Shown piece by piece: positions 49,067-56,838 of a DNA stretch of 64,000 nucleotides. Source of the DNA: a virus; IMG/VR virus record IMGVR_UViG_3300013306_000002, positions 1-64,000 of that record. The stretch is one strand, 5' to 3'. The notes under the pieces are model-generated. The model ran no database searches. It saw only the letters and a program-made list of their open reading frames with translations, and was not told where the DNA came from. The translations under genes and the position numbers were made by a program. Positions within the stretch are counted from its first letter, which is position 1; each line of letters opens with the position of its first letter.

Positions 49067-49569
49067 GATCTCCCCCATGTGGTCCATCTCGTCAGGTGCG
49101 CAAAGACCTTGGTGAACCTCTCCGGCCTGGGTCCGAAGTAGGTCAGCGCCGGCTCGAACCGGCAACTCATGCGCTTCTGCCCGGCCTGGTCGGCGAACGG
49201 ATCCAGGAACGCGATCCGCTTGAGCGCCAGGATGCGCGGGTTGCGTCTGGGCTTCATGCACATGTCCGCCCACCACTTCGCCGACGTCGAAAACATCGAC
49301 AGCCGGATGTGCTCTCGCACGTTGCCGGTGGCGAGCTCGGCCAGCATCTTGGCGGTCCATGTATCCGCCTGGGAATACGGGTCATTCTGGTACCCGGTAC
49401 GCTTGGGCGTCCGCCAGGGCGCGACCAGCCCACCCGAGGTCAGGGCCACGACCGCCCGGATGATGGAGCGGTTATTCGAGCAAGGGTCGATGCCCACCTG
49501 TCCCCCGAAGAACTCCTCGAGCGGATCGGCGATCGCGGGCGGCGAGCACCACCAGTCGGACGTGGCCAT
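49063..49569 (-). CDS. Dam-like DNA adenine methyltransferase, altered motif
   Basis: 168 residues. SDWWCSPPAIADPLEEFFG, GIDPCSNNRSI, GGLVAPW and RIAFLDPF follow the small phage Dam-like (N6-adenine) family. The catalytic motif, normally NPPY(S), reads NDPYS. This change may reduce or abolish transfer. GGAAAG nine bases upstream (in the 15-base repeat) is the ribosome site. Length is normal for the family. Confidence 0.7.
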   Translation of the reverse strand: MATSDWWCSPPAIADPLEEFFGGQVGIDPCSNNRSIIRAVVALTSGGLVAPWRTPKRTGYQNDPYSQADTWTAKMLAELATGNVREHIRLSMFSTSAKWWADMCMKPRRNPRILALKRIAFLDPFADQAGQKRMSCRFEPALTYFGPRPERFTKVFAHLTRWTTWGRS

Positions 49570-49809
49570 CTACCGCATCTTTCCAGTGGCAAGTAGGTGG
49601 TTCAGCAAGGCCACCAGTCCCGGCATTACCCGGGCGTACATCTCGTTCTCGCTGAGGAGATCGCGACTTCGCGCCACCGCTGCCTCGCGCTCCTGCTCAA
49701 GCTCTCGGATTCGCTTCTGCAAAGGGAATTCAAGGCGCTCGAGCTGGTTACGTAGGTCCCGGTTGGCCTGCAGCGCGTCTGCCAACTGGTCGCGTCGTCT
49801 GGGTGGCAT
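49570..49809 (-). CDS. Small coiled-coil protein
   Basis: 79 residues, almost all coiled coil (LADALQANRDLRNQLERLEF, RIRELEQEREAAVARS). The last codons (ATGKMR) contain the 15-base repeat. A structured region with a 14-bp inverted repeat lies directly upstream. Confidence 0.6.
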   Translation of the reverse strand: MPPRRRDQLADALQANRDLRNQLERLEFPLQKRIRELEQEREAAVARSRDLLSENEMYARVMPGLVALLNHLLATGKMR

Positions 49810-49820
49810 CTGAACTCGGT

Positions 49821-49894
49821 CGCGTCGTCGCGATGCTGATGAAGAATCTTGGGGCGGAGCGAATTCTCCGCTTACCTAGTATCGCGACGACGCG
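49821..49894. promoter_or_regulatory. Large inverted-repeat structure
   Basis: CGCGTCGTCGCGAT (49821-49834) and ATCGCGACGACGCG (49881-49894) are perfect 14-bp complements; inside lies a second stem GGCGGAG-CGAATT-CTCCGCT. The 74-base element sits in the only real gap of this operon, upstream of the gene at 49809. It could be an RNA leader switch, a protein operator or a recombination/partition site. Confidence 0.5.
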
Positions 49895-49912
49895 TCTACG
49901 TTTGTAGCACAA

Positions 49913-50371
49913 TCAGTCCAAGTCCAGCAATGACATGCGAATGACCGTGGCGTCCCGCTGGTCCTCTGTCTGTGGGAGTTCGGGTGCGGACGTGTGCTTG
50001 ACGAGCTCGGCGCGTGCAGCGTTCCGCTCGCGGATAGCGGCATCCCGTGCGACCTCAGCTTGGACTTGTCGGCTCACCGCCTCATCTCGCTCAAGCCCGG
50101 CGTTGTCGACCCGCTCGTCCGCCATGCGCGCTGCCTGTTCGGAGTTCAGCGCGCGCTGTCGCTCCTGTTGAAGCGCAACGGCCTGGCGCCGCTGGCTCTC
50201 CTGAGCCGATACCAGCTTGCTGCGCAAGTCTGCTAACTCTCGCTGGTATCGCTGGCCGATGGTCTCCTGGCCGGAGAACGCGCAGGATCGGTGCATCACC
50301 TCGGTCCCAAGCACCCGGACATCGTTGCCCGCAATGATGGACTGCAGGCAGATAGCGCAGGTCGCAGGCAT
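49913..50371 (-). CDS. Zinc-finger plus coiled-coil protein
   Basis: 152 residues. CAICLQSIIAG...VMHRSC at the start is a short treble-clef-like zinc site, followed by about 100 residues of coiled coil (LADLRSKLVSAQESQRRQAV). Acidic C-terminus. May dimerise and bind nucleic acid. Confidence 0.55.
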   Translation of the reverse strand: MPATCAICLQSIIAGNDVRVLGTEVMHRSCAFSGQETIGQRYQRELADLRSKLVSAQESQRRQAVALQQERQRALNSEQAARMADERVDNAGLERDEAVSRQVQAEVARDAAIRERNAARAELVKHTSAPELPQTEDQRDATVIRMSLLDLD

Positions 50372-50381
50372 GCCGATGGAT

Positions 50382-50954
50382 TCAGTGCTGCGTCGACCGC
50401 GCGATCATGATCCGCTCAACCGCGTCGCGGATCTCGACGAGCGTGTCGGGATCGGCCTCGGAGCACAGCGCTTGCACACACTCGACGATCATTACAGGCT
50501 CCCTGAGGTGCGGCAAAAGCTGAGTTACTAACGCGCCAATGACTTCCTGCCGAGGATGTTGACTAGTGACAAACCGAACTCGAATATCGGTTGCCGCCTC
50601 GCCGATAAAACTCGTTAGAATCGCCGGTACCGCAATGTTGAACTCGAGCCCGCTGAGCTTGATGGTCTCAGTTTCGTAACTCTCAATGAAGTCTTCGTGC
50701 TCCATCACATCCAGATCGAAAACAGGGATATCGCGTTCCTCGTCGCGCTCGCCGGCCCCATAGTCGGTGCGAACTACCCAGTCGCCAGTCTCCGCGAAGA
50801 TCGGTTCTCCATCGGTGTGGATGACGAGCAGAGGGTCGCCGGCCGACTTGACCGCGATCTCTCTCGTCCCAAACAGCGCCTGCAATTCCGGCGTGACCTC
50901 GCCTTTCCACTGCGCGGCGGTCACCTCGTGGGGGATGCTCCTGAACCTGGGCAT
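50382..50954 (-). CDS. Phage PGDYG-like domain protein
   Basis: 190 residues. IPHEVTAAQWKGEVTPELQA, IFAETGDWVVRTDYGAGERD and FDLDVMEHEDFIESYE form the phage domain with a GDW(V/I) core, also present in the NADAR fusion at 51132. The C-terminal 90 residues are a separate helical/beta domain. TGATG overlap with the upstream gene. Confidence 0.6.
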   Translation of the reverse strand: MPRFRSIPHEVTAAQWKGEVTPELQALFGTREIAVKSAGDPLLVIHTDGEPIFAETGDWVVRTDYGAGERDEERDIPVFDLDVMEHEDFIESYETETIKLSGLEFNIAVPAILTSFIGEAATDIRVRFVTSQHPRQEVIGALVTQLLPHLREPVMIVECVQALCSEADPDTLVEIRDAVERIMIARSTQH

Positions 50955-51160
50955 CAGCGAATGTCCTCGTCGCGGGTCCCGAGATGAAACCACGACGGGG
51001 TTCGCGGCGCGCGCATGAGGGTCGCCAGCGCTTGGCCAAAGAACCCGCCGATGGCCGCAGAGACTTCGCAGTCCCGCTTCAAGGACTCGAAGTCGACCGC
51101 TGGCGGATCGCGATCCGCGACTTGTTGGCGCTCACGTGTTGAGCGGTGAGGACGAGGCAT
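50954..51160 (-). CDS. Small unknown protein
   Basis: 68 residues. Basic start (MPRPHRSTRERQQVADRD), then a helical part with GGFFGQALATLMRAPRTPSW. It overlaps the previous gene by 29 bases. No family recognised. Confidence 0.45.
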   Translation of the reverse strand: MPRPHRSTRERQQVADRDPPAVDFESLKRDCEVSAAIGGFFGQALATLMRAPRTPSWFHLGTRDEDIR

Positions 51161-51929
51161 GTTGTGAACTCCTTTCGTTCAGGGGCCGGATTTGAGCGCG
51201 GATCTCCATCCAGAGATGGCCTAGCATGTTCTGCCCGTCGCGGTTCGGTCCCCATCCCCAGAAGCTGTCGCGCCACGAGTCCTCGATGAGGATGCGGTCG
51301 CCGGTCTCGAGCAACTTCTTGCGCACGTACGAGTGCTGCTCGACCTTGGCGCGCAGGATGTCCCGCATGACATCAACCCGCATGTCGCCCCAAGTGGGGA
51401 CCTTGAGGAGATCGTTGTTCTGGGCGATCTTGAACGCCTCGTGCGCGGAGCCGGCGTTGCGGATCTCGTCGCGAACCATGGCTCGCCGACCGTTGGTCTC
51501 CTCGTCGAAGAACTTCTCCCACTGGTAGGCGGCCTCGCTCGTATCAAACCGATGCCCTCGCCAGCGAAGCGTGAATGCGCTGAAGTTGCTCAGCACGTAG
51601 AACTCATTTCCGTAGAAACACACCTGATCAGCAGGTTCATAGATCGCCTCGAAAGCTTCGGCCGACCAGGAGGCGAACTGACCCTGCCTGTCCCGGGCGA
51701 TCCACGAGCCGGCCGATACTGGCATCGGACCATGTTGCGTCGTCACCATCGCGCACGGAGGCGTCTCGGTGTAGTCGAACTGACACAGAAGCTCCGAGCG
51801 ACCAGCCGGAGCGTCCGGCCACGCGACCCGCACCTCGGCGCCAGCGAGCCATGTCGTGAGTTCTTCCACGTTCGCCCCGGTCCATCGGAACGCATCGACC
51901 ACACTTGATTTTCTCTGAAACTTGGCCAT
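51132..51929 (-). CDS. NADAR-domain protein fused to phage GDW domain
   Basis: 265 residues; GAAAAGGAGTTCACGAG precedes the ATG. Residues 1-100 are the phage domain (VVDAFRWTGANVEELTTWLA, SAGSWIARDRQGQF). Residues 103-250 are a NADAR domain: FYVLSNFSAFTLRWRGHRFD, SEAAYQWEKF, then DSFWGWGPNRDGQNMLGHLW. NADAR proteins remove ADP-ribose from nucleobases and can counter toxins of the DarT type. In this setting an anti-defence role or a role in NAD-related metabolism is likely. The fusion may deliver the enzyme to a substrate. Confidence 0.8.
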   Translation of the reverse strand: MAKFQRKSSVVDAFRWTGANVEELTTWLAGAEVRVAWPDAPAGRSELLCQFDYTETPPCAMVTTQHGPMPVSAGSWIARDRQGQFASWSAEAFEAIYEPADQVCFYGNEFYVLSNFSAFTLRWRGHRFDTSEAAYQWEKFFDEETNGRRAMVRDEIRNAGSAHEAFKIAQNNDLLKVPTWGDMRVDVMRDILRAKVEQHSYVRKKLLETGDRILIEDSWRDSFWGWGPNRDGQNMLGHLWMEIRAQIRPLNERSSQHASSSPLNT

Positions 51930-51948
51930 CTCGTGAACTCCTTTTCGC

Positions 51949-53037
51949 TCAGAACGAGTCTGCCATGGCCTTGGCCCGCACGTCTCGCAAGTCGAGCGTC
52001 CTTCGTGCCTTACTCACTTCGGCTACGATGTCGCACCCCACCAGCCAGCGGGCGCTCAGCCGCTGCCCTGAAATCGCGCTGTACTCGCGCAGGAGCGCGA
52101 GGTCGTCCATGGTCACCCGATCGGCGACCCAGACCGGGATCATCGCGCTGAGCGCGTTCTGGTGGCTCCTGTCGAATGCCGGGTCCCACCTGCCCTGGGA
52201 CAGTTCCCGGATGATCTCCGCAGCGGTGAACGGAGGCACCAGCGCAAGCACGGGTCGCGCCCCTCTCCCCCCCTCCCCCTCTCCGGAAGAGATCAGATCC
52301 TCCGGGATCCGGGATCCGGGATCCGGGATCCTGTTGGTATCCGATACGGTATCGGATACGGTTTCCGGAGCCCTGATTTCTTTCGGTTGACGCAAGATGG
52401 CAGAGTTATCCACAGATGGCTGTGGATTCTGTGAACAACCTGCTCCATGCTGCGGAGCGATACCGTTTCCAGACCCCGAAGCAGTCGCAAAGAGAGATGG
52501 CTGAACGGAAGTCCCGGTGTCCGAATCGGCCAGACGTCGGACGCCGCGGCGCCGCGGTTGCGGGACCACGATGGTCGCGAACGTCTCCTGCCATGCGGAC
52601 TGGTGATGCGAGCTCATGGTCTTGCCTGATGCCCGGGATCCTTCGTCGCAGATCCACGCAAGCAACTTCACATGGCTGTCGCGGACGGGGCACTGCGGCA
52701 CCGTCCGGAACTTCGTCCACCACCCCAGGATCACCTTGCCGTTAGATGGGTACTCGCCCGCATCGGGGAGTTCGCAGAGACGCAAGACGCGGAGTTTGGC
52801 ATCGTATTCGACGAGTTCACGCTGGAGCAGCTTGTCGAGCGCGTCGATGACATCGTCAGGCGGGAGGCGAGCAGCATCAGCCATCGATGGAATGCCGCCG
52901 TGCCAGAGCCCGGGAACATGCCGCTTGGCTTCAGCGGAGGTGTAGAGCGCCAACCACAGGACACGCGGCAACGGGGCTAGGTCGGTCCATGGCTCCCAGT
53001 CCCACAGCGAGGAACCCAGCCGGGTGAAGGCCGTCAT
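51949..53037 (-). CDS. Replication initiator-like protein with internal origin
   Basis: 362 residues. The N-terminal 120 (LGSSLWDWEPWTDLAPLPRV, ALYTSAEAKRHVPGLWHGG, ALDKLLQRELVEYDAKLRVL) resemble the winged-helix part of phage O-like/DnaD-type initiators. A low-complexity linker (ETVSDTVSDTNRIPDPGSR) follows and is coded by repeated DNA with DnaA-box-like words. The C-terminal helical part (GRWDPAFDRSHQNALSAMIP) would bind helicase or DnaA. This matches the lambda O layout, where the origin lies inside the initiator gene. Confidence 0.65.
   Translation of the reverse strand: MTAFTRLGSSLWDWEPWTDLAPLPRVLWLALYTSAEAKRHVPGLWHGGIPSMADAARLPPDDVIDALDKLLQRELVEYDAKLRVLRLCELPDAGEYPSNGKVILGWWTKFRTVPQCPVRDSHVKLLAWICDEGSRASGKTMSSHHQSAWQETFATIVVPQPRRRGVRRLADSDTGTSVQPSLFATASGSGNGIAPQHGAGCSQNPQPSVDNSAILRQPKEIRAPETVSDTVSDTNRIPDPGSRIPEDLISSGEGEGGRGARPVLALVPPFTAAEIIRELSQGRWDPAFDRSHQNALSAMIPVWVADRVTMDDLALLREYSAISGQRLSARWLVGCDIVAEVSKARRTLDLRDVRAKAMADSF
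52301..52429. other. Putative replication origin inside the initiator gene
   Basis: Four exact tandem copies of TCCGGGA (52301-52328) are followed by a 21-base perfect palindrome TATCCGATAC-G-GTATCGGATA (52338-52358), with GATACGGT repeated, and by a perfect DnaA box TTATCCACA (52406-52414) and a second inverted near-match TGTGGATTC (52421-52429). Iterons, palindrome and DnaA boxes together are the signature of a theta origin. Confidence 0.6.
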
Positions 53038-53423
53038 TTCTTCCTCGGGCGATGCCGTCGCGACGCCACTCCCATGAGGCGTCCGTCGGGCGTCCGCTCG
53101 TTGAAAAGTCTGTTCTTGACGTCGGTGAGGTGCGAGATCTCGCCGTTTAGGCGAGTTATCGTCTCATTCATTCGCGCGAGGATCCGGTTCCCCTCGTCGA
53201 TCTTGGCGTCGACCGCGCCCTCTTGTCGCTTTCGCCACGCGACCAGTTCTTCACGATACTCACACAGCTTCCTTATGTACCACCACGGATCAACAGCCTT
53301 CCCGCAATCATCGCAACTGAGTTCCGCTGCCTTGAATGAGACCGTGACATTGTCATGGTCGCAGGTTTCCTGCTGCCGTCGACGCAGGCGTGGGATCAGA
53401 TCGATGATCTTCGCTTCATCCAT
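53034..53423 (-). CDS. Zinc-binding coiled-coil protein
   Basis: 129 residues. CDHDNVTVSFKAAELSCDDC gives a C-H...CxxC zinc site, followed by a long coiled coil (KIDEGNRILARMNETITRLN) and a basic tail. It overlaps the initiator gene by four bases, so it may be an accessory replication protein. Confidence 0.6.
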   Translation of the reverse strand: MDEAKIIDLIPRLRRRQQETCDHDNVTVSFKAAELSCDDCGKAVDPWWYIRKLCEYREELVAWRKRQEGAVDAKIDEGNRILARMNETITRLNGEISHLTDVKNRLFNERTPDGRLMGVASRRHRPRKK

Positions 53424-53565
53424 CGACCATGCCTCCAGTGCCCGGGGGCTCCGGAAAGTCGGCGCCCTCGACGGGCGCGTAGTACGTGCCGTCGAGCATC
53501 GCCAACCCTATTCCGAGGAGATCGTACCAGTAGATGAAGTAGGCCAGGACATGCAGGCGCCACAT
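53416..53565 (-). CDS. Small membrane protein (49 residues)
   Basis: MWRLHVLAYFIYWYDLLGIG followed by LAMLDG is one amphipathic or membrane segment; the C-terminus is polar (APVEGADFPEPPGTGGMVDG). The stop overlaps the next start by eight bases. The frame may extend upstream to a TTG. It replaces a competing Arg-rich frame in the same place, which looks like a shadow. Confidence 0.5.
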   Translation of the reverse strand: MWRLHVLAYFIYWYDLLGIGLAMLDGTYYAPVEGADFPEPPGTGGMVDG

Positions 53566-53685
53566 GGCAACCAACAGTACGCCACCCGCGACGTAGATCG
53601 TGCGTTCTCGTCACTGGTGGCGTGTTATGCGGCACGCTGGACAGCCGCACAGCACCACCTGTAGCGTGTCAGGTCGTCGACCACC

Positions 53686-54447
53686 CTACAAATCAACGAC
53701 GGCAATGTGACCAGGATCCGTGATCACCCAGTGATCCCCGTCGGCGCGGTGGACGAGCCCTAGGTTTCCAGCGTGGATGTCGCCGAAAAAGATGTGCTGG
53801 GCGCGGTAGGTCTCAACGAGGCCATCGCCGAGCTCGCGCAGTTCTGGCACCTGAGTCTGTCTGGCCATCTGCTCGCACGTCTCCAGCCACGCCGCGATCG
53901 TACGACGCATTACCTCGTGCGGTCGTCCTCCCTGTCCAAGTCCATTGATTGCCTTGTAAGCCTCTTGTGCCGCGTCCCACTGCGTATTGATGAGCAACAT
54001 GGCGCGATCACCTTGCCGTGAATTATCGGTGCGCTGGTCGAAGAAGACATCGATCTGGCCGACGTAAGCCGCGCTTTCGCGCCAGAGCAAATAGACCTGC
54101 GCGCCCTTCTGATCCAGTGCGCCCTCGGGACGGATCGCCATGTAGTAGCGCACGCAGATCGGCCTTTCGAGCGTACCGGCCAACTCGGCGGCGAACTCCG
54201 CCTCGGTGTCGTCGGCCGTCATCTTCAAGACCACCTGGTCGTCGAGCGTCGGGAAGACGCATCCATACTTGCCGCACCCGTATTCTCGGACGCTCGCTTC
54301 TACGACCTCACCGTCGATGGGTACGATGTCCTGGAACCGGGGCAACCATCGCGCAGGCACGCCCATGCCGCTGAGGGAATCGTACGTATCGGCGATGATC
54401 TTCGTGGCCCAGGGCGGATTGGGGACCATGCGAGAAGCGCGGGGCAT
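53686..54447 (-). CDS. Protein-kinase-like protein
   Basis: 253 residues. GCGKYGCVFPTL (about 58-68) is a degenerate Gly-loop, K75 in QVVLKMTADD is the ATP lysine, D223 and N228 in FFGDIHAGNLGL are the catalytic loop, and D244 in VITDPGHI is the metal Asp. So the active-site residues of a small kinase fold are all present. TAGGAT stands six bases before the ATG and the gene is divergent from the integrase. It may modify host or viral proteins; a phosphatase is encoded at 55891. Confidence 0.7.
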   Translation of the reverse strand: MPRASRMVPNPPWATKIIADTYDSLSGMGVPARWLPRFQDIVPIDGEVVEASVREYGCGKYGCVFPTLDDQVVLKMTADDTEAEFAAELAGTLERPICVRYYMAIRPEGALDQKGAQVYLLWRESAAYVGQIDVFFDQRTDNSRQGDRAMLLINTQWDAAQEAYKAINGLGQGGRPHEVMRRTIAAWLETCEQMARQTQVPELRELGDGLVETYRAQHIFFGDIHAGNLGLVHRADGDHWVITDPGHIAVVDL

Positions 54448-54468
54448 GGTGGTATCCTACAGCGGACG

Positions 54469-55317
54469 ATGGAGATCACGGACGAAAACCTGGGCAAGTT
54501 CAAGGCGTGGCTCCTTGAGCGAGGGCGCACCGAAGGTACCGCCGACGCCTACGTCACGAACCTCCGCAGTTGCGCGGGCGATCGCAAGGGGCTGACTCAC
54601 CGCCTCGTCGCAGGCGATCTTTCACCCAACTCCCTCCGCACGAACCTCGCGGCACTGAGATCCTGGGCGGTCTTCATCGAAGATCCCAGGCTCAGCAAGC
54701 GCCTGGGAGACATCCGCTTGCCGCCAGCGCGCCGCATCCACACCAAACAGCCCTTGGCGATCGATATCCTGCGGAAGCTGATCAAGCACCTACAAGTCTG
54801 CCGAATGCCTTCGGAAGCCATGCGTCAAGTCTTACTTATCATGGCCATCCGAGGCTTCCGGTCGGGCGATGTCCTTCGTCTACGACGGACCGAGATCCAG
54901 CGCGCGCTTGACACCGGCAAGTTGGTTTACGAGGGGAAGGGCCGAAAGCGCCTGGAGTTCGCGGCACAGCCGTTCCGCACTCAACTCGAGGCCCTGATTC
55001 AGATCAGGGGCTGGGACCGGGTGAGGGATCTGATCGCGCACTCCCGAGATCCCAAGGTGGCCAGTGTCAAGGTTTGGCGCGCCGCGCGGCGCGCGGCGAA
55101 CGAGGTCGGCGTTCCCGACATGAACCCCCACCGCTTCCGCCACACCTTCGCAACCCGCTATCTCGAGCAGCTGCGCGGAGATCCCAACGCGATCATCAAG
55201 CTCCAGAAGTACATGGGGTGGGAATCCATGAATACGGCCGCGCGCTACGTGGATGCGGTGTCACAGGACGAACTCGATGCTATCGGGGCCGGGTTGGTGT
55301 CCGGGCTCTTGGACTGA
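54469..55317 (+). CDS. int: Tyrosine integrase/recombinase
   Basis: 282 residues with an N-terminal SAM-like DNA-binding domain (LGKFKAWLLERGRTEGTADA) and a catalytic domain. R131 (IRGFRSGDVLRL), K158-160 (YEGKGRKR), H221/R224 (HRFRHTFATR) and Y260 (MNTAARYVD) are the active-site set. It should integrate the element into the host chromosome or resolve dimers. The 187 bases after the stop contain no gene and may hold the attachment site, but no tRNA-like core was seen. Confidence 0.9.
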   Translation: MEITDENLGKFKAWLLERGRTEGTADAYVTNLRSCAGDRKGLTHRLVAGDLSPNSLRTNLAALRSWAVFIEDPRLSKRLGDIRLPPARRIHTKQPLAIDILRKLIKHLQVCRMPSEAMRQVLLIMAIRGFRSGDVLRLRRTEIQRALDTGKLVYEGKGRKRLEFAAQPFRTQLEALIQIRGWDRVRDLIAHSRDPKVASVKVWRAARRAANEVGVPDMNPHRFRHTFATRYLEQLRGDPNAIIKLQKYMGWESMNTAARYVDAVSQDELDAIGAGLVSGLLD

Positions 55318-55546
55318 GGTTCTGGCACCACGCAGTCCTTCGTGGCCTCATCGACGATACTGGCCATCGACTGTCCGGTCTCCTCGCTGCGCTTCTGACC
55401 ACTCCACTCCGTAAGCGCAAGAAGAACGCCGTGATCGAGCCGCTACCCGTAGCGTGCAGCAAACCACTGCACCGCCATGCGAGACATGGATCTGACCGTC
55501 CGGATTGGGTACCCTGCAGGAGATGCCACCATCGAGATCTGCCGTG

Positions 55547-55894
55547 ATGAACGACGATCCACCACCCACCCAGGAGAAGTGGGTGGATCTGGATCCTCCC
55601 TTGCGCAACTCTGATCAACTCGTGGCCGTGTTTTCGCAATGTCGATGGGACGGGAGGATCACGTTCGCGATCCACCGGGAGTTCGAGCGCTACGACTACA
55701 AGACCGGAGAGACCCACATTCTCAAGACCTCCTTCGTTCCGGAAAGTCTCACGGCCTCGTACGCGGCGATCTTGCAACTTGCGCTGCAGCACATCGAGAA
55801 GCTCAAGGGTGAGCGCCTCGCCGGAAAGCTACCCTACCCGGAGGGTGGGGTGGAATCAGAATCCAGGCGCCGCCGGCGTCGCCCGGCCGGATGA
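55547..55894 (+). CDS. Small unknown protein
   Basis: 115 residues from the ATG at 55547; starts at 55523 and 55505 are possible and none has a good ribosome site. Beta strand pair (LVAVFSQCRWDGRITFAIHR) and a helix (YAAILQLALQHIEKLKGERL), ending in a run of Arg. ATGA overlap with the phosphatase gene. Confidence 0.5.
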   Translation: MNDDPPPTQEKWVDLDPPLRNSDQLVAVFSQCRWDGRITFAIHREFERYDYKTGETHILKTSFVPESLTASYAAILQLALQHIEKLKGERLAGKLPYPEGGVESESRRRRRRPAG

Positions 55895-56478
55895 CTGGTT
55901 GTATCGCGCCCGGGGCGGGCAATCTGCGATGCCCGGAACCCCGGGAGCCCGGGAGCCTGTTCTGCAGGGCCCACGAGAACGCCCCTGCCCCGCAACGCGG
56001 CGGCTGGCTATCGGCTGAGCGCCGGAGACGCAAGATGGCGGCACACCACGAGCAGCGACTCGACGCGTCTAACGTGGCCACTCGCCTGTGGGTGGGCGGC
56101 AGGCCACCATTTGACCGCGATCTGCCAGAGTTCGATGTCCTGGTGCTGTGCGCTCAGGAACTCCAGCCCCGCGAGCTCGCCTTCCACGGGCGCGTGCTGC
56201 GTTGCCCCATCCCCGATGGCACACTTGACCACCAGGAATTGACACGGGCCGTGCTCACGGCCAAGGATGTCGGCGATGAACTCCTGGCCGGTCGGCGTGT
56301 TTTTGTGACCTGTGCGATGGGCCTCAACCGATCGGCGCTCGTGGCCGCACTGGCACTGGCCCGCGCGACCAAAATGACCGCCCCGGAGATTATCGGGCGA
56401 ATCCGCCAGCGTAGACATGCCACCGCACTCTACAACGCGCACTTTCAGGAGATCATCAAGCGCTTAGTGCGCCGATAG
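55891..56478 (+). CDS. Dual-specificity phosphatase with N-terminal zinc motif
   Basis: 195 residues. C4, C14, C25 and H28 form a possible zinc site. From 55 the fold is a small cysteine phosphatase: FDVLVLCAQELQP, RCPIPDGTLDHQELTRA, then VFVTCAMGLNRSALVA with C141 and R147 of the CxxGxxR signature. Phosphate can be removed from Tyr or Ser/Thr. It lies 1 kb from the kinase-like gene on the other side of the integrase. Confidence 0.8.
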   Translation: MTGCIAPGAGNLRCPEPREPGSLFCRAHENAPAPQRGGWLSAERRRRKMAAHHEQRLDASNVATRLWVGGRPPFDRDLPEFDVLVLCAQELQPRELAFHGRVLRCPIPDGTLDHQELTRAVLTAKDVGDELLAGRRVFVTCAMGLNRSALVAALALARATKMTAPEIIGRIRQRRHATALYNAHFQEIIKRLVRR

Positions 56479-56481
56479 TCT

Positions 56482-56838
56482 TTACGGGAAGGCGATGTTG
56501 GTGTTGTAGCTCGCCAGGAGCGTGTTCCCCTGGGATATCGAGATGCCACCGGTGCTCTGAAGGAAGCTGGCCATCCAGCAGAGGCCGTAGAGCGCCTTGG
56601 CCGCCTGAGTGAGTTGAGTGAGCGTGATGTTGACTGCGGGCAACTGGTTCGCGATCGCGGAGAGCACCGTCAACCAGTTACTGACCGGATGGGAGTCCGG
56701 CTGCGACTCCGGGAACAGCGGTAGATTCTGAGAGCAAAAAACGGTGAGTACGTTCTTGACCTGATTCGCAATCGACCGCAGTGCCAGGTTGTCATACGAC
56801 TGCCCAGCTGCCGCCGCGAGGGAAGTTGCAAAGGTCAT
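56482..56838 (-). CDS. Small structural-type protein
   Basis: 118 residues; ATGA overlap with the upstream gene. Helical with many Asn/Gln/Leu (LRSIANQVKNVLTVFCSQNL, ALYGLCWMASFLQ). It ends a run of virion-type genes. No family recognised. Confidence 0.5.
   Translation of the reverse strand: MTFATSLAAAAGQSYDNLALRSIANQVKNVLTVFCSQNLPLFPESQPDSHPVSNWLTVLSAIANQLPAVNITLTQLTQAAKALYGLCWMASFLQSTGGISISQGNTLLASYNTNIAFP

Noticed and set aside
47766-49115. 449-codon + strand frame
   Set aside because: Antisense to three well-supported minus-strand genes; no ribosome site and no family sense.
49821-49894. tRNA gene
   Set aside because: The element is 74 bases long, but the outer stem is 14 bp and no T-loop or anticodon arm can be drawn.
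55318-55546. Integrase attachment site
   Set aside because: The region after the integrase is the expected place, but no direct repeat, tRNA end or clear arm-type sites could be recognised by eye.
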